Shown: positions 41,699-50,846, numbered from the stretch's first letter. The stretch is DNA of 51,203 nucleotides from Burkholderiales bacterium (GCA_947453625.1 CANGHK010000037.1:1-51203), one strand, 5' to 3'. Made by a program: numbers and translations. Notes: generated from the letters alone by a model not told the origin.

Positions 41699-42621
41699 GC
41701 GAACACCCGCCCACGCTTGATCAGCAAGGCCTTGCCGACGCGCGAGACCGGCGCGCGGCCCAGCAGGTCGGAGATGAAAGCGCCGGCATCGACCAGCGCA
41801 TCGAGGTCGATACCGGTGTGGATGCCCATGCCCTGCAGCATGAACACCACATCCTCGGTGGCCACGTTACCGGTCGCGCCCTTGGCATAGGGACAGCCGC
41901 CGAGTCCGGCCACGCTGGTGTCGAAGTTGTGGATGCCCATCTGCAGACAGGCCAGGATGTTGGCCAGCGCCTGGCCGTAGGTGTCGTGGAAATGCCCGCT
42001 CACCTGGTCGAGGGGGTAATGCTTGAGCGCCCGCTCCATCGCCGCCTGTACCCGGCGCGGCGTGCCCACGCCGATGGTGTCGGCCACGCCGCAGTGGTCG
42101 ACACCGATCTGCTTGAACAGCTTGACCAGATGCTCGACCTCGTCGGGCGTCACCTCGCCCTGGTAGGGGCAGCCCAGCGCGCAGGAGATCGCCGATCGCA
42201 CCTTGAGCCCGGCAGCGTGCGCCGCGGCCACCACCGGCGCGAAACGGGCTATGCTCTGCTCGATGCTGCAGTTGATGTTGCGCTGGCTGAAGGCCTGGGT
42301 GGCGGCGCCAAAGACGACGATCTCGTCGGGCCGCGTCACCTCACCGCCGACCAGCGCAGCCTGCAGCCCCAGCATGTTGGGCACCAGCACGCTGTGGCGC
42401 ACGCCGGCCGGGCGCGCGATGGCCGCCATCACCTGGGCGTTGTCGGCCATCTGCGGCACCCATTTCGGGCTGACGAAGCTGGTGACCTCGATCTCGCGCA
42501 GGCCGGCGGCCTGCAGGCGCCGCACCAGTTCGACCTTGTGCGCGGTGGCCACCGGCTGCGCCTCGTTCTGCAGCCCGTCGCGTGGACCGACTTCGACCAA
42601 GGTGACATGTTCAGGAATCAT
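41695..42621 (-). CDS. mvaB: Hydroxymethylglutaryl-CoA lyase
   Basis: The 308-residue TIM-barrel protein has the family hallmarks: VTLVEVGPRDGLQNE near the start, the metal-binding HFHDTYGQALANIL, and the signature loop AGLGGCPYAKGATGNVATED with the catalytic Cys. It cleaves HMG-CoA to acetyl-CoA and acetoacetate, the last step of leucine breakdown, completing what MccA/MccB begin. It heads an operon with ybaK-like, DUF1289 and DsbA-like genes, so it is not in one transcript with mccB-mccA. The two units are separated by a gene on the opposite strand. Confidence 0.96.
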   Translation of the reverse strand: MIPEHVTLVEVGPRDGLQNEAQPVATAHKVELVRRLQAAGLREIEVTSFVSPKWVPQMADNAQVMAAIARPAGVRHSVLVPNMLGLQAALVGGEVTRPDEIVVFGAATQAFSQRNINCSIEQSIARFAPVVAAAHAAGLKVRSAISCALGCPYQGEVTPDEVEHLVKLFKQIGVDHCGVADTIGVGTPRRVQAAMERALKHYPLDQVSGHFHDTYGQALANILACLQMGIHNFDTSVAGLGGCPYAKGATGNVATEDVVFMLQGMGIHTGIDLDALVDAGAFISDLLGRAPVSRVGKALLIKRGRVFA

Positions 42622-42647
42622 CGTGCCGGCCTTTTCGTTGGGAACCG

Positions 42648-42653
42648 ATTATC
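42648..42653 (-). promoter_or_regulatory. Candidate -10 box (GATAAT) for the HMG-CoA lyase operon
   Basis: Minus-strand GATAAT lies 26 bp before the ATG, giving a leader of about 20 nt. Unlike the leaderless-type boxes elsewhere, this one leaves space for a ribosome site. No -35 is clear. Confidence 0.35.
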
Positions 42654-42752
42654 GCGGCCACCGGCCACCCGTTGCCACGGCATGGGGATGGCGGGCCGGC
42701 GCGGGCGGCGCACAATCGCCGCCTTGCTGGAGCGACATCCCGGGAGGCTGGC

Positions 42753-43142
42753 TTGCCGATACCGTTGAGCCGATTGCAGATCGCCCAACTGCTGCACCCC
42801 TTGCTGCAACGCGAGATCGGCCATTCGATCGAGATCGAACGCCTGCTCGGCGATCCACGCTATGCCCGCGACGTGCTGCTGGTTTGCGACGCCCTGCCCG
42901 ACAGCGCGCTGCGGGCGCTGGCAGCGGCGTTTCGCGCCAGCATGCCGGTCATCGGCGCGACGGCGCCAGGCTCTGCCCGGCGCCCGACCGATCACGGCCT
43001 GTCGCGCGACAGCACGGGTTTCGGGCTGTCGCAACCCGCCACCGCACCCGCCCAGGCCGAGCCGGTGCGCCGAGCGACGGGTCGCGACCGATCGGCCACC
43101 AAGCCACGCAGGTCCTGGCTGGCACGCCTGACGCGCCGCTGA
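42753..43142 (+). CDS. Hypothetical protein, TTG start
   Basis: A TTG at 42753, with GGGAGG 5 nt upstream, opens a 129-residue protein. The first 65 residues are compact and look conserved (LSRLQIAQLLHPLLQREIGH, SIEIERLLGDPRYARDVLLV). The rest is a disordered basic tail ending SWLARLTRR. A possible membrane or ribosome association from the tail is only a guess. It is read away from the HMG-CoA lyase gene and towards mccA, separating the two leucine-breakdown units. I recall similar N termini in Burkholderiales. No function known. Confidence 0.6.
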   Translation: MPIPLSRLQIAQLLHPLLQREIGHSIEIERLLGDPRYARDVLLVCDALPDSALRALAAAFRASMPVIGATAPGSARRPTDHGLSRDSTGFGLSQPATAPAQAEPVRRATGRDRSATKPRRSWLARLTRR

Positions 43143-43175
43143 ATCGGCCCGCGCATCCAGGCCCAGGCGCCCAGC

Positions 43176-45194
43176 TCAGTCTTCCAGCCGCAGCAGTTCA
43201 GCGCCTTCGGCCACCGGATCGCCCACCGCGTACAGCAGCTCGGCCACCACGCCGTCGCGCGGCGCGTGCAGCGTGTGCTCCATCTTCATCGCCTCCATCA
43301 CCGCCAGCGCCTGGCCCTGGCTGACCGCGTTGCCCGCCTGGACCAGGAAGGCGATCACCTTGCCCGGCATCGGCGCGGTCAGGCTGCCGCCCTCGGCAGC
43401 GCCTTCGCCGGCATGGGCGATGGCGTCGATCTGGCGCAGCACGATGCTGGCCTCGGGTGCGAACACCGCCACCCGCTCGCCCTGGGAATAGACCGCCAGG
43501 CGCAGCCGGCGCTCGCCCAAGGTGGTGTCGTACTGCCCACCGCCGAGCGCGCGCGAGCTGATCGCCCAGCGCTGGACGCCTATCTGCAGTTCGCTGCGGG
43601 CCTGCGCCGACGGGCGATGCGGCCGTGCCAGCGCCACCGCGTGCACCACGCCGGCATGCTCGATGTCGAAATGCCGGCGCGCCCCGCCGTGCAGGCGCCA
43701 GCCGTCCAGGCGCGACCAGGGGTCGGCGCCTTCGAGTTCGGCCTCGTCGGCCAGCGTACGCGCCACCACGCCGGCGGCGGCGATCTCCAGCGCCAGCGGC
43801 GGCTGGCCCAGCAGCACCGCGCGCTCGCGCTCGATCAGCGCGGTGTCGAGGTCGGCGGTGGCGAACGCGGTGCTGGCAACCACCCGGCGCAGAAAGGCGA
43901 CGTTGGTGTGCAACCCGACGATGTGGGTGGCGGCCAGCGCCGCGTCCAGCCGCGCCAGGGCCTGGGCCCGGTTGTCGCCCCAGACGATCAGCTTGGCGAT
44001 CATCGGGTCGTAATGCGGGGTGATCGCATCGCCCTCGCGGACGCCGGCATCGACGCGCACCGGGCCGTCCGCGCTGGTGCGCTCGAAAGCCCGGTGCGGC
44101 GGCCAGCGCAGCGTGTCCATCGTCCCGGTGGCGGGCAGGAAACCGGCGTCCGGGTTCTCGGCGCAGATGCGGGCCTCGATCGCATGGCCTTGGATGCGCA
44201 ACTCATCCTGGCGCAGTGGCAAAGGCTGGCCGGCGGCCACGCGCAGTTGCCACTCGACCAGGTCGAGGCCGGTGATGGCCTCGGTCACCGGGTGCTCGAC
44301 CTGGAGCCTGGTGTTCATCTCCATGAAGTAGAAGCGCAGGTCACCATCGTCGACCTCCTCGGCGATGAACTCGACCGTGCCCGCGCCGACATAGCCCACC
44401 GCCAGCGCCGCCGCCACCGCGGCCGCGCCCATCTCGGCCCGGCGCTCGGCCGACATGCCAGGCGCCGGCGCTTCTTCCAGCACCTTCTGGTGGCGGCGCT
44501 GCACCGAGCAGTCGCGCTCGAACAAGTGGATGCAGCCGCCCAGGCTGTCACCAAAGACCTGGATCTCGATATGGCGCGGCCGCAGCACATAACGCTCGAC
44601 CAGCACATGGTCGTCACCGAAACTCGATTTCGCCTCGCGCTGGCAGGACGCCAGCGCGGCGGCGAAGTCTTGGTCTCTGTCGACGCGCCGCATGCCCTTG
44701 CCGCCACCACCGGCGCTGGCCTTGATCAGCACCGGGTAGCCGATTCGCGCCGCCTCGCGCGCCAGCAGCGCGGGGTCGTTGTCCACGCCGTGGTAGCCAG
44801 GCACCAGCGGCACGCCGGCTTTTTCCATCAAGGTCTTGGCGGCCGACTTGCTGCCCATCGCCGCGATCGCCTCGGCCGGCGGGCCGATGAAGACGACACC
44901 GGCCGCCGCGCAGGCGCGCGCGAAACCGGCGTTCTCGGACAGGAAGCCGTAGCCCGGGTGCACGGCCAGGGCGCCGGTGGCCAGCGCCACCTCGAGGATG
45001 CGGTCGGCGCGCAGGTAGCTGTCGCGCGGCGCCGGCCCGCCTATGCACACCGCTTCGTCGCAGGCCATCACATGGCGCGCGCCGGCATCGGCCTCGGAGT
45101 ACACCGCCACGGTGCGTATGCCCAAGCGGCGCGCGGTGGCGGCGACCCGGCAAGCGATCTCTCCACGATTGGCAATCAGAATTTTCTTGAACAT
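43176..45194 (-). CDS. mccA: Methylcrotonyl-CoA carboxylase, biotin-containing alpha subunit
   Basis: The 672-residue protein has biotin carboxylase (MFKKILIANRGEIACRVAAT, the ATP loop GGGGKGMR, FMEMNTRLQVEHPVTE), a middle linker domain, and a C-terminal biotinyl domain with EAMKM, Lys637, 35 residues before the end. The carboxyltransferase partner is encoded upstream on the same strand, which fits MCC of leucine breakdown (3-methylcrotonyl-CoA to 3-methylglutaconyl-CoA). The start codon lies in a 120-bp tandem repeat and in the loop of a 19-bp inverted repeat, so translation control is likely. ATG 45194 is certain from the conserved N terminus. Confidence 0.95.
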   Translation of the reverse strand: MFKKILIANRGEIACRVAATARRLGIRTVAVYSEADAGARHVMACDEAVCIGGPAPRDSYLRADRILEVALATGALAVHPGYGFLSENAGFARACAAAGVVFIGPPAEAIAAMGSKSAAKTLMEKAGVPLVPGYHGVDNDPALLAREAARIGYPVLIKASAGGGGKGMRRVDRDQDFAAALASCQREAKSSFGDDHVLVERYVLRPRHIEIQVFGDSLGGCIHLFERDCSVQRRHQKVLEEAPAPGMSAERRAEMGAAAVAAALAVGYVGAGTVEFIAEEVDDGDLRFYFMEMNTRLQVEHPVTEAITGLDLVEWQLRVAAGQPLPLRQDELRIQGHAIEARICAENPDAGFLPATGTMDTLRWPPHRAFERTSADGPVRVDAGVREGDAITPHYDPMIAKLIVWGDNRAQALARLDAALAATHIVGLHTNVAFLRRVVASTAFATADLDTALIERERAVLLGQPPLALEIAAAGVVARTLADEAELEGADPWSRLDGWRLHGGARRHFDIEHAGVVHAVALARPHRPSAQARSELQIGVQRWAISSRALGGGQYDTTLGERRLRLAVYSQGERVAVFAPEASIVLRQIDAIAHAGEGAAEGGSLTAPMPGKVIAFLVQAGNAVSQGQALAVMEAMKMEHTLHAPRDGVVAELLYAVGDPVAEGAELLRLED

Positions 45195-45224
45195 GGCCTA
45201 CCTCGATCGTGGAGAGATCGCCTG
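45151..45224 (-). promoter_or_regulatory. Inverted repeat looping out the mccA start codon
   Basis: The arms are 45151-45169 and 45206-45224, each 19 nt, with 18 identical complementary positions. In the mccA mRNA the odd pair is G-U, so all 19 can pair. The 36-nt loop holds GAGG and the ATG. The 3' arm falls in codons about 9-15 of mccA, so the upstream arm copies part of the coding sequence in reverse orientation. This could control initiation. Confidence 0.6.
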
Positions 45225-45314
45225 CTTGCGCTTCGCGCAACAGTCGCTTTGGCTGCGCCGCCCCGGGCTTCGCCCGCGGTCACCACGATGGGCCATCAGG
45301 ATCTTCTTGAACAT
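45198..45314 (-). CDS. Upstream ORF 2 of mccA, 38 codons
   Basis: ATG 45314 opens MFKKILMAHRGDRGRSPGRR and then a basic stretch ending ISPRSR, with TAG at 45200-45198. The stop is followed by GCC and the real mccA ATG, so a ribosome ending here could restart at once. The first six residues match MccA exactly. The frame is the same as mccA because the repeat is 40 codons long. It may be a regulatory leader rather than a functional peptide. Confidence 0.45.
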   Translation of the reverse strand: MFKKILMAHRGDRGRSPGRRSQSDCCAKRKQAISPRSR

Positions 45315-45317
45315 GGC

Positions 45318-45434
45318 CTACCTCGATCGTGGAGTGATCGCCTGCTTGCGCTGCGCGCAACAGTCGCTTTGGCTGCGCCGCCCCGGGATTCGCCCGCGGT
45401 CACCACGATGGGTCATCAGGATCTTCTTGAACAT
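45318..45434 (-). CDS. Upstream ORF 1 of mccA, 38 codons
   Basis: ATG 45434, 34 nt past the mccB stop and preceded by the same GAGG site, opens MFKKILMTHRGDRGRIPGRR and a tail ending ITPRSR, with TAG followed by GCC and the ATG of upstream ORF 2. It differs from ORF 2 at a few codons, all substitutions with no frame loss. Retention of the frame and stop in both copies may be selection or simply recent duplication. Confidence 0.45.
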   Translation of the reverse strand: MFKKILMTHRGDRGRIPGRRSQSDCCAQRKQAITPRSR

Positions 45435-45468
45435 GGGCTACCTCGATCTTGGGGAGTTGGCCTGCACA

Positions 45469-47103
<1,635 letters not shown>

Positions 47104-47189
47104 GCGGTCTCCGGCGCCGGGGTCGGCTTGGGGCTGGGTGCTGATCGAGAAATTCGCTGCCAGCCTAACCGACGCTGACAGAGCGACCG

Positions 47190-47219
47190 ATTATCACGTT
47201 ACGTTTACGTAAACGTCAA
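47190..47219 (-). promoter_or_regulatory. mccB promoter with MerR/LiuR-like operator in its spacer
   Basis: On the minus strand TTGACG (47219-47214) and GATAAT (47195-47190) are separated by 18 bp, good sigma-70 elements. The perfect 16-bp palindrome ACGTTTACGTAAACGT (47201-47216) sits in the spacer and overlaps the -35. MerR-family regulators bind there, and the sequence resembles the LiuR sites reported for branched-chain amino acid genes. Predicted start is near 47182, about 80 nt before the mccB ATG. No liuR gene is in the window. Confidence 0.65.
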
Positions 47220-47494
47220 TCAAACACGCATGCGCTGCTCGGGGCAAGGCCTGCGTAGAGCGGGTCGAGCGTGCGTGGCCGGGCTCGCCGCAGCCACGCC
47301 GCGTCAGCTTAGGGGTGGGTGTCCAAACCCGGCGGGCCAGCGTCGGCAAGTTCGTGAAAATGGTTGCCGGATCCTCCGCGGCAAGACGGCGGCCTGCGAT
47401 GCTGCCACGTCCGATCGCCGCGCTGGCCCAACAGGCCGTCGAGCGCGCCTTGCAACAAGCCTGATGCCGCCCCTTGCCCCGAATCTGTCCGACC

Positions 47495-47905
47495 ATGACC
47501 CTCTTGCCCACGCCACGCCAATCCGCCCGAGGCCGCCGCCCTGCCGCCTTGGCCTGGGCCGCGTTCGCCTTGTTCGGGACCGCCGGCGCAGCCGACCACT
47601 GTGCCGGCTCGGCCAACGAAACTACCTTGCTGACCTGCAGGCATGCCCGGTTCGACGACGCCAGCCGCCGGCTCGAGCAGGCGGTCGAAAAACTGCGGCA
47701 GCGCTACCAGGACGATGAACCTGCGCGCTGGGCCCTGTTGTCCGCTTCGCAGCGAGCCTGGCACAGCCACTTGCAGGCCGAGTGCCGGTTCAGGACCTAC
47801 GAATCCAGCACCGGCAGCGCTTTCCAGACCTACCTGCTGACCTGCCTGGCCGAACTCAGCGAGCAGCGACTGCAGGACCTCGATCGGGTGCTCGCCCAGC
47901 CCTGA
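47495..47905 (+). CDS. Secreted DUF1311 / LprI-like protein (lysozyme-inhibitor family)
   Basis: The 136-residue protein has a signal peptide (about residues 1-33: basic RGRRPAALA, hydrophobic core, FGTAGAADHC). A short domain with four Cys follows (36, 48, 97, 117), matching the DUF1311 pattern of Cys spacing with SQRAWHSHLQAEC in the middle. Mycobacterial LprI, a DUF1311 protein, inhibits lysozyme. Most other members are unstudied. It is periplasmic. The next gene, 57 bp downstream on the same strand, encodes a lysozyme-like protein, which suggests an inhibitor/enzyme pair. ATG 47495 gives the best signal peptide. Confidence 0.8.
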   Translation: MTLLPTPRQSARGRRPAALAWAAFALFGTAGAADHCAGSANETTLLTCRHARFDDASRRLEQAVEKLRQRYQDDEPARWALLSASQRAWHSHLQAECRFRTYESSTGSAFQTYLLTCLAELSEQRLQDLDRVLAQP

Positions 47906-47962
47906 CCGAGCGCCGCTCCAGGCAACCTTCCCCCGGGCTAGCCACTCACCGCGAGGTACAGC

Positions 47963-48601
47963 ATGACCACCGACAGCACCGCCGCGATCGACACCCCGGA
48001 CATCGGCCGCGTCACCTGGGAAGCCGAAGGCATGGAAGGCGGCCCCTACCACAGCCGCAAGCTGCATGTCCCCACCGGCTCGTCTGGCCTGACGCTGGGT
48101 CGCGGCTACGACATGAAGGAGCGCAGCAGCGCCAGCATCGCACAGGACCTGGTCGACGCTGGCGTCTCGCCCGACACCGCGGCGCTGATTTCCCAGGCCG
48201 CAGGCCTGACAGGCGCGGCCGCCCGCCAGTTCATCCAGGACCGCCACCTCGAAACCTTCGAGATCACGCCGGCAGGCCAGAAGGCCTTGTTCCTGCACAC
48301 TTACGCGGCGCTGAAGAAAGACGTCCAGCGCATCAGTGACAAGCCCGAGGTGGTGCAGGCCTACGGCGCCTGTGCGCTGGACAGCACCGACCCGGCCATC
48401 GTAGACATCCTGGTCGACCTTCGGTTTCGCGGCGACTACACCGGTGCCTCGCGCGCATGGGTGCAGAGACCGGCGGCCCGGAACGACTTGCCGGCGTTCA
48501 TCCAGACGATGAAAGACGCGGCGAACTGGACCAACGTGCCCAGAGACCGGTTCCAGCGCCGCTATGCCTTCCTGGAACTGGCCCTGGCGGCCAAGGCCTA
48601 G
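47963..48601 (+). CDS. Phage-lysozyme/pesticin-like muramidase domain protein
   Basis: The 212-residue protein has a T4-lysozyme-type start: EG at residues 22-23 (WEAEGMEGGPYHSRK), where T4 lysozyme has its catalytic Glu11-Gly12, then GLTLGRGYDM (Thr44), matching the TIGIGH strand with Thr26. The GRGYDMK motif is the kind seen in pesticin C-terminal-like muramidases. The rest is helical. There is no signal peptide, holin or phage gene nearby, so export would need another route such as type VI secretion, or the target is internal. Preceded by the LprI-like gene. Enzymatic activity is inferred. Confidence 0.75.
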   Translation: MTTDSTAAIDTPDIGRVTWEAEGMEGGPYHSRKLHVPTGSSGLTLGRGYDMKERSSASIAQDLVDAGVSPDTAALISQAAGLTGAAARQFIQDRHLETFEITPAGQKALFLHTYAALKKDVQRISDKPEVVQAYGACALDSTDPAIVDILVDLRFRGDYTGASRAWVQRPAARNDLPAFIQTMKDAANWTNVPRDRFQRRYAFLELALAAKA

Positions 48602-48836
48602 ACCGATCACGCCGGCACCGCAGTCGGGCGCTCGGCCAGACTGCCATCAAACTCAACCAAGAAGTGTTGCGCCACAACATCGGTCAGGCCTTGTTTATGT
48701 CAATTTGCATGCGATTAAAAGGTGCTGGACCGCGTGGCTTGATGCATTCCAAGCCGGGCAGGGGCACGGCGACGTGAAATGAATATACGGACCCGCCAGG
48801 AATGGTGGGCCGGTTCTCATCTCACCGGAGAAAACC

Positions 48837-49448
48837 ATGCTCAAGCAATCTCTCATCACGCTGGCGGCTGCAGCCGCCCTCGCCGCCGCACTGCCCGCGC
48901 AAGCGCAGGACACCGGCATCTGGCTGGTCCGTGCCCGTGCCGTGCACCTCGATTCGGCCAACAAGGACGACACCGGCAATGGCGTGACCATCAACAACAA
49001 GTGGCTGCCCGAGGTCGATTTCAGCTATTTCTTCACGCCCAACTTCGCAGCCGAGTTGATCCTGACCGTGCCGCAGAAGCAGACTGTCTATTCCAACGGC
49101 GTCGAGATCGGCAGCTTCAAGCACCTGCCGCCCACGCTGACGGCGCAGTACCACTTCACCAGCCTGGGCCAGTTCCGCCCCTACCTGGGTGCCGGCGTCA
49201 ACTACACCCGGCTGAGTTCGGTGAACTTCAACAGCAATGTGGCCGCGCTAGGCTTGAGCTTGAAGAACGACAGTTGGGGCTTGGCGCTGCAAGCCGGCGT
49301 CGACATGCCGATCGGCGGCGGCTGGATTCTCAATGCCGACCTGAAGAAGGTGCAGATCGGCACCACGATCTACTCCCACGGTGCCGACTTGGGCAAGTTC
49401 AAGATCGACCCGCTGCTGTTCGGCTTGGGGGTGGGCAAGCGCTTCTGA
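48837..49448 (+). CDS. ompW: OmpW-family outer-membrane protein
   Basis: The 203-residue protein has a signal peptide (cleavage after ALPAQA, near residue 23), then the OmpW pattern: GIWLVRARAVHLDSANKDD, YFFTPNFAAELILTVPQKQT, PPTLTAQYHF and FRPYLGAGVNYTR. The C terminus ends in Phe (GLGVGKRF), as needed for barrel assembly. OmpW is an eight-stranded barrel thought to pass hydrophobic molecules. A GGAG lies 6 nt before the ATG. Its upstream region has a short TTG-TTTATG-TCAA sequence, which I do not accept as an FNR site. Confidence 0.95.
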   Translation: MLKQSLITLAAAAALAAALPAQAQDTGIWLVRARAVHLDSANKDDTGNGVTINNKWLPEVDFSYFFTPNFAAELILTVPQKQTVYSNGVEIGSFKHLPPTLTAQYHFTSLGQFRPYLGAGVNYTRLSSVNFNSNVAALGLSLKNDSWGLALQAGVDMPIGGGWILNADLKKVQIGTTIYSHGADLGKFKIDPLLFGLGVGKRF

Positions 49449-49487
49449 CCTGAGGCACCGGCCCGCTGTGGTTTCAGCCCAGTCGCC

Positions 49488-50084
49488 TCACGCTGGCCGC
49501 TGCCACACCACGCCATCCTCATTGAGGATCGCGTCCAGCGGCACGTCGTGCGGCTCGGCCTTCAGCCAGGGGATGAATCCGTGCGAATAGCCCACGCCCA
49601 CGGTATACGGCCGGGGCGTCAGCGCGGCCAGCGTGCGGTCGTAGAAGCCGCCGCCATAGCCCAGTCGGGTGCCGTCCGGGCCGTAGCCCACGCAGGGCAC
49701 CAGCAGCAGCGCGGGCTGGAATTCCTCGGTGTCCTTGGGCTTGGGGATGCCGTAGGCGTCCTCCTCCATCGGGCAACCCGGGTACCAGACATGGAAGCGC
49801 AACTGTTTGGTGTCGCGCTCGATCACCGGCAGGCCGATGCGACGCCGCTCTTCGGCCTCGCTCCAGCGGTACAGTGCCGGCAGGGCGTCGAACTCGCCCT
49901 TGATAGGCCAGTAGGCACCGACCGATGTCTCGTCGCGCCCCACCAGCCAGACCCGCAGCACCTGCTGCAGGTGCACCGCGCGCTGGTGCCGGTCCAGCAT
50001 GGCCAGGCGTTCGGCCTGCAGTTGGCGGCGCAACTGGCCCTTGTCCTGGGACGGTTCAAAGCTGAGACTGAAGGTATTGCTCAT
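49488..50084 (-). CDS. 5-formyltetrahydrofolate cyclo-ligase
   Basis: The 198-residue protein has the YgfA/MTHFS signatures: GAYWPIKGEFDALPAL, then RFHVWYPGCPMEEDAYGIPK and the ATP/folate loop VPCVGYGPDGTRLGYGGGFY-DRTLA. It converts 5-formyl-THF to 5,10-methenyl-THF with ATP, rescuing a dead-end folate. The ATG at 50084 follows a GACAAT by 6 nt. The 66-bp gap to the divergent GST gene is too small for a 6S RNA gene, which often neighbours this gene elsewhere. Confidence 0.95.
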   Translation of the reverse strand: MSNTFSLSFEPSQDKGQLRRQLQAERLAMLDRHQRAVHLQQVLRVWLVGRDETSVGAYWPIKGEFDALPALYRWSEAEERRRIGLPVIERDTKQLRFHVWYPGCPMEEDAYGIPKPKDTEEFQPALLLVPCVGYGPDGTRLGYGGGFYDRTLAALTPRPYTVGVGYSHGFIPWLKAEPHDVPLDAILNEDGVVWQRPA

Positions 50085-50090
50085 TGCCAG

Positions 50091-50096
50091 ATTGTC
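50091..50096 (-). promoter_or_regulatory. Candidate -10 box (GACAAT) for the cyclo-ligase gene
   Basis: Minus-strand GACAAT, CTGGCA, ATG. The 6-nt spacing repeats that of ribF and the DUF2805 gene. Confidence 0.5.
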
Positions 50097-50150
50097 GACC
50101 ACAGGCCGGTGCTTGGCCTGGCATCGATGCACAGACCCGGAGACCTCGTC

Positions 50151-50846
50151 ATGCTCAAGCTCTACATCGGCAACAAGAACTACTCGTCCTGGTCGATGCG
50201 GCCCTGGGTGTTGCTGCGCCATTTCGCCATCCCGTTCGAGGAGGTGGTGCTGCGCTTCGACGGCTTCGAGCCCGGCTCGCGCTTCAAGCAGGCTGCACGC
50301 CGGCTCTCGCCGGTGGCCCAGGTGCCGGTGCTGGTGCATGGCGACCTGGTGGTGTGGGACACGCTGGCAATCGCCGAGTACCTGGCCGAGTACGCCGCCG
50401 AGTTCTTTCCGGAACAGGCCTTGTGGCCGCGCGACCAGGCCGCCCGCGCCCGCGCCCGCAGCCTGTGCGCCGAGATGCATAGCGGCTTTGCGGCGCTGCG
50501 CGGCGCCTGTCCGATGAACATCGAGGCCGCGCTGCCCGAGGTCGGCGCCCGCGTGCTGGCCGGGCAGCCGGGGGTCGCGGCCGACCTGGCGCGGCTGGTG
50601 GCGATGTGGCGCGACGCGCTGTCGGCCAGCGACGGGCCCTTCCTGTTCGGGGACTTCAGCGTGGCCGACGCCTATTTCGCACCGGTGGCGGCGCGTCTGC
50701 GCACCTACGCCCTGCCCTTGCCGGACGATGTCGCCGCCTATCTCGACCGGCTATGGGCCAGCCCCGGGGTGGCCGCTTGGGTGCACGAAGCGCTGGCCGA
50801 ACAGGATTTTCTGGATTTCGAGGAACCTTACCGGCAGCGCCGCTGA
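50151..50846 (+). CDS. Glutathione S-transferase family protein
   Basis: The 231-residue protein shows a thioredoxin-like N domain (LKLYIGNKNYSSWSMRPWVL, with likely catalytic Ser in the SSWS region; then QVPVLVHGDLVVWDTLAIAE, the cis-Pro and glutathione-binding part). A helical C domain follows, with FLFGDFSVADAYFAPVAARL. It resembles the YfcF-like or zeta-related bacterial GSTs. The substrate is unknown. The ATG at 50151 directly begins the first strand. It is divergent from the cyclo-ligase gene. Confidence 0.92.
   Translation: MLKLYIGNKNYSSWSMRPWVLLRHFAIPFEEVVLRFDGFEPGSRFKQAARRLSPVAQVPVLVHGDLVVWDTLAIAEYLAEYAAEFFPEQALWPRDQAARARARSLCAEMHSGFAALRGACPMNIEAALPEVGARVLAGQPGVAADLARLVAMWRDALSASDGPFLFGDFSVADAYFAPVAARLRTYALPLPDDVAAYLDRLWASPGVAAWVHEALAEQDFLDFEEPYRQRR

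Larger units (their letters stand above)
45181..45450 (-). repeat. 120-bp tandem repeat carrying copies of the mccA start
   Basis: Units 45181-45300 and 45301-45420 are nearly identical (a few changes), and a third partial unit covers 45421-45450. Each begins, on the minus strand, with GAGGTAGGCC or GAGGTAGCCC and ATGTTCAAGAA, that is, the ribosome site and first codons of mccA. The repeat occupies most of the 274 bp between mccB and mccA. Confidence 0.95.

Noticed and set aside
47360-47464. A 34-codon ORF ending ALAQQAVERALQQA
   Set aside because: The helical C terminus looks protein-like, but there is no ribosome site or promoter, and it may be a remnant or chance. Not called as a gene.
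48691-48703. FNR/ANR box (TTGTTTATGTCAA) before ompW
   Set aside because: OmpW genes are often oxygen-regulated, but this is 13 nt rather than 14, and the left half does not match TTGAT. Evidence too weak.
50085-50150. 6S RNA gene next to the cyclo-ligase
   Set aside because: The association is known in other bacteria, but the gap here is only 66 bp, too short.
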